DNA from: Knufia peltigerae
Lineage: Eukaryota; Ascomycota; Eurotiomycetes; Chaetothyriales; Trichomeriaceae
DNA length: 64,000 nucleotides
Direction of reading: 5' to 3'
NCBI GenBank assembly: GCA_030247855.1
Contig: JAPDRN010000019.1
Coordinates: 1-64,000 of the forward strand
A program made the translations under genes and the position numbers. Of the stretch, positions 55,489-64,000 are shown one piece after another (within the stretch, counting starts at the first letter, position 1; each line of letters opens with the position of its first letter). Under the pieces are notes generated by a model that saw only the letters and a list, made by a program, of their open reading frames with translations, was not told the origin of the DNA and made no database searches.

Positions 55489-57076
55489 ATGGATACCCAG
55501 ATCACGCCTTCAAAGCAGGTTCGTTTTGCCACTGCCGTCATCGATTGACCAAAAAGAGTATATCACTAATGCTATACGCTCAGGCGGCCTCGAGCCTCGA
55601 AAACCTCAAAGTCAAGGACAGCCCCATCAAGAAGCTCAACTTCAACGTTGACGACAAAGAGAACAATCCTGTTGCTGTCGATGCCGCTCCAGTAATGACC
55701 GAAAAGCTCGAGCTAGCAAAGGTGCAAGAAGAGGCTCCAAAGTCCGAGGAACAAAACCGACCCAAGACACTGAAAGAGCTGGAAGCAGAAGAAGACCTTC
55801 TCAAAGAGAACCCGCACCGATTTGTTCTCTTTCCCATCAAGTATCACGAGATTGTGAGTGCTTGCGCGACGCGTCCCCGTCCCGCAACTACATGACCAGG
55901 ACTAACGTGGATCGTCACTCAGTGGAATCACTACAAGAAGGCAGAAGCCAGCTTCTGGACTGCCGAAGAAGTTGATCTGTCAAAGGATCTTCATGACTGG
56001 CACAACCGACTCAACGACGATGAGAGATACTTCGTCTCCCACGTCCTGGCTTTCTTTGCCGCATCCGATGGTATCGTTAATGAGAACCTGCTCGAGCGCT
56101 TCAGCAACGAGGTGCAGATCCCCGAAGCTCGTTGCTTCTATGGGTGAGTCAATGCTACCTAGAGGTCGCCTTCTTCGCTCTGTGCTAACTTTGGGCCACA
56201 GCTTCCAGATCATGATTGAAAACATCCACAGCGAGATGTACTCACTCTTGATTGATACTTATGTGAGCGTTGGCCCTCTCCTATCTCCGCAAGAGTATAC
56301 CTAACCTCGAAATAGATCAAAGACCCGAAGCAGAAGACCTACCTGTTCGACGCTATCGACACAATCCCATGTATTCGCAAGAAGGCCGACTGGGCACTGA
56401 AGTGGATCTCCGACAAGAACTCGTCTTTTGCTCAACGACTTGTTGCTTTCGCAGCAGTTGAGGGTATCTTCTTCTCTGGCTCATTCGCCTCTATCTTCTG
56501 GCTCAAGTCTAAGGGTATGTCTCTTCATGTTGTGACACGATCCGGTACTGACCAGCCTCAGGCCTCATGCCCGGCTTGACTTTCTCCAATGAGTTGATCT
56601 CTCGTGATGAGGGCATGCACACCGACTTTGCTTGTCTGTTGATGCAGCACCTCAAGCACAAGCCGGCTCCAGAGCTGATCGAGAGGGTCATCACTGAGGC
56701 CGTCACCATCGAGAAGGAATTCTTGACGGATGCTCTGCCAGTGGCCCTCCTCGGCATGAACGCCAAGCTCATGCAACAGTACATCGAATTCGTCGCCGAC
56801 CGTCTACTGCTGGCTCTTGGCAACAAGCGGTTCTACAATGCACAGAATCCATTCTCATTCGTACGTGTCCTACAATGTCGATGCATTGCACTACTGACAG
56901 GACCACAGATGGAGAACATCTCCCTCGCCGGCAAGACCAACTTCTTCGAGAAGCGTGTCGGTGACTACCAGAAAGCCGGTGTCATGACCTCCAAGAGAGA
57001 TGAGAAGTCCACATCTCCAGGCGAGGAGAAGAGTGAAGAAGATGCCGGCGGCCTCAACTTCAACGAGGAGTTTTAG
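55489..57076 (+). CDS. RNR2: ribonucleotide reductase small subunit RNR2
   Basis: Class I R2 subunit carrying the di-iron/tyrosyl radical cofactor for dNTP synthesis. Seven exons: 55489-55518, 55584-55853, 55923-56143, 56202-56262, 56316-56514, 56562-56860, 56909-57076, giving 1248 nt (415 residues) with all phases closing. The N-terminus has the R2 pattern SPIKKLNF. The core begins NPHRFVLFPIKYHEIWNHYK with KAEASFWTAEEVDLSKDLHD, which contains the first Asp ligand. ENLLERFSNEVQIPEARCFY then GFQIMIENIHSEMYSLLIDT carries the Glu and His iron ligands. Later come FSGSFASIFWLKSKGLMPGL, SNELISRDEGMHTDFACLLM and AKLMQQYIEFVADRLLLALG. The C-terminus GGLNFNEEF resembles the R1-binding tail FxxDEDF-type ending. 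The first intron starts with GTTCGT. Confidence 0.97.
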
Positions 57077-57330
57077 ATGTACTTGCTCCCAGGGTGTTAC
57101 GACATTTGGTTTCTGTTTTTCTCCACGGCGTTGCTATGGTGTCACGGAAAGGAAATGACATAATGCGGATTTTATGGTGTCCTGGATTTTTCTTCTTTCA
57201 TCTTCAATACCCCTCTCCACTTTCGTCGCACGGCGGAGTAAGGATAGCAAGGAAAAAAAGAGCCAGTTTGGTCTCACGGTACGCCGTCTATTCAATGTGA
57301 GGGCGGCTGGGACAACCAACCCGTCAATTT

Positions 57331-57358
57331 GTATGTGTGCGTGTGTGTGTGTGTGTAT
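57331..57358. repeat. GT-rich microsatellite
   Basis: GTATGTGTGCGTGTGTGTGT-type dinucleotide run downstream of RNR2. Confidence 0.85.
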
Positions 57359-57917
57359 GCATAGCAGGGCTAGAAATGGGATTTGGATCTGTGCTTTGGA
57401 TATGACGGAATGCATTCGCATGGGGAGAGGGCGAAAAGCATTCGCCACATTGACATTCTACTTTTTTCTGTTTGAGACGAAAAAAGAAATACAGGGTTTG
57501 TCCTTTTTGTCAACGTGAGCAAGGTTTCCCACACGATTTGCAGACTCGGAGATGGTTTTTCTGGGTGTTTTTGTTTTTGTTTTTCACTATTTGCATATAC
57601 AGCCTTGCCCTCGGACCCCTTTCTGTAAAGAGCCTCGCTCGGAACGGCAGCATATTGTTTCCGTCCGACCTTTGAGATCTCTATTACCTATACTTCGTAG
57701 GAGGTGTACCCTTACCCAGGTACGGAGTATGCATACGGGATTCGTCGATACCACCTCGGTACTGCGTGATCGTTCCTGTACTCGTACACTTTGACTCCCG
57801 AAACCTCGGGGTCTTTGTTTGAATTTGATCTTTTTTGACTTCATTTTGTTCATTGTATTCTACCGTTCAACCAAAAAGACATGACCTGGTCCTGATGTGA
57901 GAATCAGAATCAGAATC

Positions 57918-57920
<3 letters not shown>

Positions 57921-57960
<40 letters not shown>
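57921..57960. repeat. (TC)n/(AC)n microsatellite at gap edge
   Basis: About 17 TC units followed by ACACAC, running directly into the run of N. Preceded by three GAATCA units (57900-57918). Confidence 0.9.
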
Positions 57961-57970
57961 NNNNNNNNNN
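57961..57970. other. assembly gap (10 N)
   Basis: Ten N bases directly after a CT/CA microsatellite. The real distance is unknown; it lies in intergenic DNA, so no gene model is affected. Confidence 0.98.
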
Positions 57971-58367
57971 ATGTTACTCGTATTTCTACCCGGGATGATC
58001 ATTTTGGATGACTTTTTCCCAGGAAAGATCACATGTCCCTCTTCCGGCCAACAACTCGTACTTGCGCCATATTATTACCTGGGCATTCCTTCCATTCACC
58101 CGGAAGAAATAAAAAAAACCTTTACGGTAACTGCCCATTGGTCCACGTACTGTATATTGATGTTCATGTTCATATTCATATTCATATTCAACTTCTATAC
58201 ACAAGTACTGACGTTGTTGACAAGCCCCAAAGTCGTCCATCTATTCCCTCGGAGATAGAATACTCATCACGAGTACTTCATACTCCAGGCCACTTCCCGA
58301 GTACTCGTAAAGGAGAAACTATCTTGACTTGTTCCCCCCAAAATCATATCATATCCATAAGTCATCA

Positions 58368-61300
58368 TTAATAGTACATCTCGTCATTGAAATCTGTCAT
58401 GTTCAGACCCTGTCCCTGGCCTGACCCTCGACTTCGCTTCATATTCCCCATCCCATTCGCACCGCCTGTTGGGGCCGATAGACGTATACCGGGGCCACCG
58501 ACACCGCCACCATCACCACTCATGTTTGGCCCCATTCCGGACATGCTCATCTTCGTTACGCCACTACTCCCATTCATGGCATTCATATCCGTTCCACCAA
58601 ACCCTGCACCAGGGTTAGGGTATCCACCAGTGCTGGTAGTCGTATAGTCATAGTCCGAAGGGAAGCCAAGTGCATCGCCGACCATCCCTCCACCTCCACC
58701 TCCACCTATTCCGACCCCATTCCCAGGATCATAATACTGACCTGTATACTCGTATGCCGGACTGCTTCCACTTGTCCCGGTACCTATCCGACTGGCGGTG
58801 CCTGTGATGGCTCCTGCACCAGCCCCGGCCGCACCTGCGCCATCGGCATCGAAGAAGCTCAGATCCAACGTGCCCCAATCGCCTCCATTCGGTTCTCCCC
58901 AGTTCTCAAATCCCATTGCAAGTTGGTTCTGATCTCGGAAGAACCAATCTTGCGCATCTTCAATCAGACTGTCAACCCCACCAAACAACTTGGCAGCATT
59001 CTGTCCTGAGGAGCCGTGGTTGCTACTTGTGCCCACCCCCGCCAGGGCCGCCGTGTTGGCAAGTCTGGCTTGGTGCGTATTCCACGCTTCTTGTTGTGCT
59101 TTGGTGAGATGCGTCGATGCTCTGATACGTTGTGGATCGCGCCCTAGTTCCGCCGCGTTTGCAGGAGGCATGGACAAATTCCCTGTCGATCTTCTTGTAT
59201 CAATCTGCTCCGCCGGGGTTGGGGCTGTAGGCGCCGAGAGGCCTCCTTGCATCTGCGGGTTGATGTCCATAGAATTTTGCTGCTCCTGAGCAATATTTTG
59301 TGCCATGATATCTGACACAGGTTGACTCGTCATCTGTTTCGTTAAGTGGCCCATGGTCTGCGGCGAGATTGGAGATGATCCTTCGGCCAGACCCCATTTT
59401 ACTTTGACTCGGCGAAAGACGATATCAATCTCCTCCGGCATGTCGATGGTCCACCGGTCTGCACACAAGCGGAGCACACGCAAAGTTCGGCGGGCAGCGG
59501 TCCAACATTCACCCATCTCTTCGAGGTGTTTTGTGCCATGTATGATATCGCGCCGGGCATTCTTATCGGGCAAATTTAGCAAGTGAATTGTACAGGCCGA
59601 ATGCACAATATAGATTGCTATGTTGCAGATCTGGCGGAGACCGTGTGTACGCTTGTATAAGCGAAACAGCTTCGAGATGGAACCAGCAGCTTGGGTACAG
59701 TATTTCCGAGGAGATACGTGAGCAGGTAGGGGAGATGTTGGCCGTGTATATTTGAGGAATGGGCGATAGAGGTGTATATATAATAGCTGAAAGAACATGC
59801 TAGAGAAGTGTTAATTTGTTGATTGATCCATTCATCTGTCCTTGAACTTACTGCATTAGAAGGACCTGGGGCAGTTGACCTTCACGAGGTTCCATTTCTG
59901 ATGGCAAGTTTTGCTTCCAGGCTTCTAATCGGGTATGGAGATCGGTGAGTCTTTTCAGTTCGATTTGTTTTGAATGAGGCTTCTGTAATTGTTCAGGATT
60001 GTAGAAAGACGTCAATAGATCACTGGAGATTTCGGCGAGTTTGGATAGCTGTAGAGCAACAGCCCTTGTCCGCGCTGGTTGAGCATGCGCTTGAATGATG
60101 CCAGAGTCGGTATAAGGTGACCACACCTCGCTATCTTCTGAAGGAAAGACATCCGGCTTTTTGACCGTGATGTTGTTCAAAAGTAGCTGCGGTTGCCGGC
60201 CAAGGTAATTTGACCAACATCTTGCAACAATTAGTTAGGCCTTGGGAGAGAACGAAATCAACTCACTTGTCAAAGAGGAAGCATCCCCAAAATGTGATCC
60301 TTCTTGCATCAATGCCCTCGTCTGTTAGTCGAGACAATTCGTTGATCGGTTGTGCGTCAACGTTCAGGCCCAAGTCACATGCCATTCGAAAACTCATGCC
60401 ACTATATACCCAGCCCTTGCTTTCGTGGCCACATCCAGCTTCTCTGACGGACATCAAGGCGAGAGCTTGGACCGTGCACAGTTTGGCGTTGGCAAATTCA
60501 TCATCCTCGTATAGTAATCTCTTGGCTTCCGCGAAGAAATGATCACCGGTCGTCCCCGAATCGTCAGGATCCTTGCGAGCAGCTGGTCGACAAGAAAAAT
60601 GGCATCCAAGAGCAAGCATAATGTTGACCAGGAGAGGAGAACAATATTGAGACGACGTTCCAGTCAAGAAATCCCTGTAGAATAGTTCCTTGGCCAGTGT
60701 CGTAAAAAATGCATAATGCCAGCAAAAGTACATGTTCATAAAGTGCAGGATATCATCCTTGTTCTGAGTTACCTTTGTCCATGACAGTATCGCTTCCTCT
60801 TTTGGTCGGAGCGCGAGATCTTGAGAAGGTGACGGAGCGGAACCTTTATGTTCGTAGTCCTGGGGGAGCCAGATCAAGTTGGAGGTACCACCGATGAATT
60901 TGACCGACCCATCCAACATCAAGTCTCCCATCTTACCTGATAGCTCGGCCTCGAACTGTGGCACATCCTTATCATCGTCGTTGTGGCCTGACTCGGCGGG
61001 TCCCTCGGCCAGACCCTTCTCCCGCGTTTCTATGCTGGCGGCCAATTCTTCAAGACTGTCACAAGTGCGGATCTGGGTAACTAGATCCATGACATCTTCC
61101 TCCTCGGCATTTAGAAGAGCCTGGAACAATGCTTGGAGGGTAGCAAATTTTGCCTTGGAAGCGTCAACGTCTTTCTTGTATACGCCTTTGCGACGATGGT
61201 CTGTATGCGGTGCATATTCGCATTCCGTCAAATAAACTGATGCGCATGCGGCGCATTTCGGTAGCATTCCGTCGCACTTCGATTTGCGCTTGCGACATGC

Positions 61301-61474
61301 GATACAGGCCGTGCTTACACATCGCCTTTTCGTGGAAGCATTGTTCTCTTGCTCCTTGTTTTTATTCTTTCCTTTTGACACGCTCGGTATGGACGTGTCT
61401 GCATTCTCTGTCTGACCATCTGGACTAGGAGAAGTCTGGGGAGGTACCGGCTCGGCCTCGATTGCTGTCTCCAT
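58368..61474 (-). CDS. Zn2Cys6 transcription factor, NirA/NIT-4-like
   Basis: Fungal-specific nuclear activator resembling the nitrate-pathway regulators NirA and NIT-4. Three exons, 60267-61474, 59852-60220, 58368-59799, give 1002 residues. The open frame extends to 61528 but begins there with TTG; the first ATG is 61472-61474. The zinc cluster has Cys57, 60, 67, 74, 77 and 85 (CIACRKRKSKC, then CAAC). The linker DHRRKGVYKKDVDASKAKFA and helix LQALFQALLNAEEEDVMDLV match the NirA subgroup. The fungal_trans regulatory domain covers about 260-620: FMNMYFCWHYAFFTTLAKEL, SGMSFRMACDLGLNVDAQPI, RITFWGCFLFDKCWSNYLGR and MFFQLLYIHLYRPFLKYTRP. The C-terminal ~300 residues are Gln-, Ala- and Gly-rich. 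No nitrate-assimilation gene is in the window, so the regulated pathway is not shown by context. Confidence 0.83.
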
Positions 61475-62243
61475 TCTTGGGTCGGAATAATGATGTCGTC
61501 CTGCTGTTGCTACTGTGTTGCCTGCCAACTGATAAGCAGAGGCCGGCGCGGAATATCATTGCTTCTGCGTTGCGTGCAGTGGCAATGGGAACAAAGTGTT
61601 ATCTCGAGTGTGCTTCAAGTGCGGCCATGCTAGAGAGTGTGACCATGCAGTTGAATCGGGTCTATCGGTTTCGCAAGATTATGGTAACGCTTAGTTAGAG
61701 GTACCTAGATAAAGGTGGGCGCTCGAGGACTAGCTTTGCGAGAGGAGAGGTCGCTGGAAGGTGTCTACTGTGTAGATCTTGGTGTTGATGATAACGTTCA
61801 AATTGAGCACTCAAATCGAAAGCCTGCGCTGCAAGGCAATGAGCCGAAGAATAGTCTCGACCGTGGGGTTCAAGTCTAGTGGGCGTGGGCGTGGCCTGTC
61901 GAACAGTTTCCCGCTTAAAAAAAACCCTCGGGAGTCATCAATAAAAAAGTCAGGCACGGTATCCCGCACTTCCAGACCCGCCAATGTCCGCATTCTGATT
62001 AATCAACAAGCCCACTCTGGTGACACTGAATACGAGGGGCTACAGTAGTCTGGCGTCACATTGATGAAGTTGGATACCACGGATCGCTCTACTGACTCGA
62101 TGGCAACACACAAACGATCCACTGTAGGTAGCGAGAAGACCGAAGGATGGAATAGTCCCTGGATTGAAAAGAGACCGCTCTTTCGATACATTTATTGGCG
62201 ATTCCGTATGTATACACAGTCCACATAAACGCTATGCTTGTTC
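61475..62243. other. intergenic spacer, NirA-like upstream / SAL1 downstream
   Basis: 769 bp between two minus-strand genes. No repeat, RNA or named site is recognised. Confidence 0.55.
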
Positions 62244-64000
62244 TCAACGCAGGCCCAACAGTGCCTTGCTGTTTTCATAAACGATATAACTGATACTAAC
62301 AGCCGGGGCAACCTTCAGAAGATTTGGCGTCACACCCTTGAACAGGCCTTTCACTCCTTCGCCCTGGATGGTCTTCCTAGTGACATCCACAATACCGGTA
62401 TATGTCGGTGGATGTAATACCGTCCCCTGAGCTTGCAATCTTGTTCGGAGTAGGTTGATTGGGTACACCATTGTGGCACTTATCGCGCCAGATGTAGCTC
62501 CGATAACACCGGTCACGATATTGCTCATGTCGACATCTTCTTCGTGACATCGTGCTTGCCGTGCTTTACGAGCCAGAACGAAGTTCTTGCAGTTCTCAAA
62601 AATAAACAGGTCGATAGCACTGTAGGGGAACATACCAGCGAGGCCCATCCCGAGGCCTCGATAGTAGGGCATGAGTTTCCCCTGTTTCCACATCTTTTTG
62701 GCCGTTTGAATGATCAGAGCGTTCCCATGCAAGCCTCCCGAGACAGTCTCGCACTGCATTCGACTGAAGAAGATGGTGATTAGTGAAAGTCAGTATAGTG
62801 CGAGTGTGAGACTCACAATTTGAGGGTATCTAACGGGTAAACGACGCATTGAGATACCACACCGCCGATACCACCGGCAAGAAACTGGGATGTCGGTTGC
62901 AGATGCTTAGGATCTGACCCGTCGATTTTGGCAAAAGCTCTCTTAGCAGCCTCATATGCACCAAATTTGATGGCCGACTCAGGCATAACCTTGACCACGT
63001 TCAAACCATTCCCAGCGAACAGACTACGCAAACCACCAGCAGCCCAAAGTTCTTTGCATGCATCAACCAAGGGCCTGCCAAAATTTCTGATCATTTGAAA
63101 GGGCGCACCTTCCTTCGCAGCTTTGATTGTGGCTTCTTTCGGATTTGTCTGCGCAATTAGGTAGACTTTCAGCCGGTCGAGTGGAGCAGTCGCTGTACGC
63201 GAAACCATTCCTGCAAGCCCACCAGCTATGAAATAGCCTAGCGGAGGGAGAAAATCTGTCAGCATCGTCAACAATGGTTAGGGTCTGCCGTGTTATAAAA
63301 CTCCTCGTGGACAACACCGGGTCAACCGGGTCAACCGGGTAAAGACATTAACACAAGACGATGAAGAATTACGGTATAGACCGCATTCTACTGGAGGAAT
63401 GAATTGCTTGAGCTGCAAAATGGGATGTGACGAAATGAAACAAGGGAAGGGCAAAGCCTACCAAACCCTTGAAGAGTATCATTGATGGTGACATCCCCTT
63501 CTTGATTGACATTGCCCGTAGCTGAGTAGTAGGACAATACCCCCCGAAGATTAGACTGGCCCGCCGGTAAGAAGAGTAGGAAATCCCTGAGATGGGTTAG
63601 AAACTTCCAACGCCGGAAATAAATCATTGTTCTCACCTCCATTCTTCAAAACTGATCTCGCCATCATGATTCACATCGACCTCGTCAAAGAATTGATCCA
63701 ACTTGGCAGAACTGATCGTCACTCCGGACCTGCTGAACGCAGCACGAAGTTCTCCCTTATCCAACGCGCCGCTATTGTCCTTGTCAATGCTGTTGAAGAG
63801 CTGCCACAACTCTCTTTCGGCATGATCAACAAACACCCTGAACTCATTGTACTGTATTCTTCCGTCACCCGAAGTATCGACGGCTTTGAGGACATCGTGA
63901 AGGAGATCATCGGCGTTTTTGAGAGGATGATCGATTTTGCGCAGGCCTTTCTTCAGAGCCCCCAAGTCAAGTTGACCTTCGCTACGGGTGTCGAGAGTTC
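62244..64000 (-). CDS. SAL1: calcium-binding mitochondrial carrier (SAL1/SCaMC), partial
   Basis: Calcium-activated ATP-Mg/phosphate-type inner-membrane carrier. The 5' end lies beyond the right edge. Visible exons: 63637-64000 (partial), 63462-63586, 62817-63255, 62244-62763, all with matching phases. The N-terminal part has EF-hands: a partial first hand (LDTRSEGQLDLGALKKGL), then DTSGDGRIQYNEF, DKDNSGALDKGEL and DVNHDGEISFEEW. A linker (DFLLFLPAGQSNLRGVLSYY) leads into three carrier repeats, with signatures TAPLDRLKVYLIAQ, VYPLDTLKFRMQCE (split by an intron) and VYPINLLRTRLQAQ. The third is degenerate at the acidic position. It ends ISYIVYENSKALLGLR. The linker intron (63256-63461) has a weak GTAGGC donor and a 9-bp tandem repeat, so a small missed exon there is possible. 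Confidence 0.92.
63317..63340. repeat. 9-bp tandem repeat in SAL1 linker intron
   Basis: CCGGGTCAA occurs twice in tandem followed by a partial third copy (CCGGGT) within the intron between the EF-hand and carrier parts of the SAL1-like gene. Confidence 0.75.

Larger units (their letters stand above)
57077..58367. other. intergenic region between convergent genes, with gap
   Basis: 1.3 kb between the 3' ends of RNR2 and the NirA-like gene. It contains GT- and CT-rich microsatellites, a TACGGAGTA at 57721, and a 10-N assembly gap. No gene is recognised. Confidence 0.6.

Noticed and set aside
61475..61528. N-terminal extension of the NirA-like protein
   Set aside because: The extension starts at TTG, not ATG; the ATG at 61474 is preferred.
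63317..63340. CRISPR-like or direct-repeat array
   Set aside because: Only a 9-bp tandem repeat of two and a half units inside a eukaryotic intron, with no spacers.

Overview
This window is nuclear DNA from a filamentous ascomycete (Pezizomycotina). The evidence is short introns (mostly 45-150 bp) with GT...AG ends and CTAAC/CTGAC-like branch sites, compact genes on both strands, and recognisable fungal families such as samB/MUB1, the SfaD-type G-beta, MKT1 and a NIT4/NirA-type Zn2Cys6 regulator. Several proteins read most like Eurotiomycete versions, but class-level placement is inference. I annotate 26 protein genes with about 48 introns, almost all reconstructed so that the reading frame closes exactly. 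One gene runs off the right edge.

Layout. 1-10.5 kb: phosducin-like protein (+), TAF14/YEATS protein (-), RanBP1/YRB1 (-), F-box/RCC1 protein SAF1 (+). 11-17 kb: EamA/SLC35F-type transporter (-), MKT1 (-). 17.6-24.8 kb: samB/MUB1 (-), then a gene-poor stretch with only a small DUF423 membrane protein (-). 24.8-32 kb: G-beta (+), then YPT7 (-) and ATG16 (+) sharing one divergent promoter, then DOT1 (-). 32-40 kb: PUS4 (-), an RFTS-domain protein (+), EBP2 (-), an HSBP1-like protein (+), a PDI (-). 40-53.7 kb: a large ADF-H/PH protein (-), OHCU decarboxylase (+), a GPR107/PTM1-type membrane protein (-), a DUF1308 protein (-), SWD2 (-), the OAC1 carrier (+). 55-64 kb: RNR2 (+), a NirA-like transcription factor (-), and a calcium-regulated SAL1/SCaMC carrier (-, 5' end outside the window).

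The genes are mainly conserved housekeeping genes. Functional themes recur: vacuole/autophagy (YPT7, ATG16), G-protein signalling (G-beta and a phosducin-like chaperone), chromatin (TAF14, DOT1, SWD2, RFTS protein), mitochondrial carriers (OAC1, SAL1), and ER/Golgi (PDI, GPR107-like). I see no secondary-metabolite cluster, transposon, tRNA, rRNA or CRISPR array.

No clearly new multi-gene system is visible. The most useful leads are the RFTS-only protein, the shared YPT7/ATG16 promoter, an inverted pair of ACGCG (MBF-type) cores upstream of RNR2, a family of palindromic intergenic motifs (CCTAGG and TACGGAGTA types), an unusual KSEL C-terminus on the PDI, and very small first coding exons. A 10-N assembly gap lies at 57961-57970 beside a CT microsatellite.
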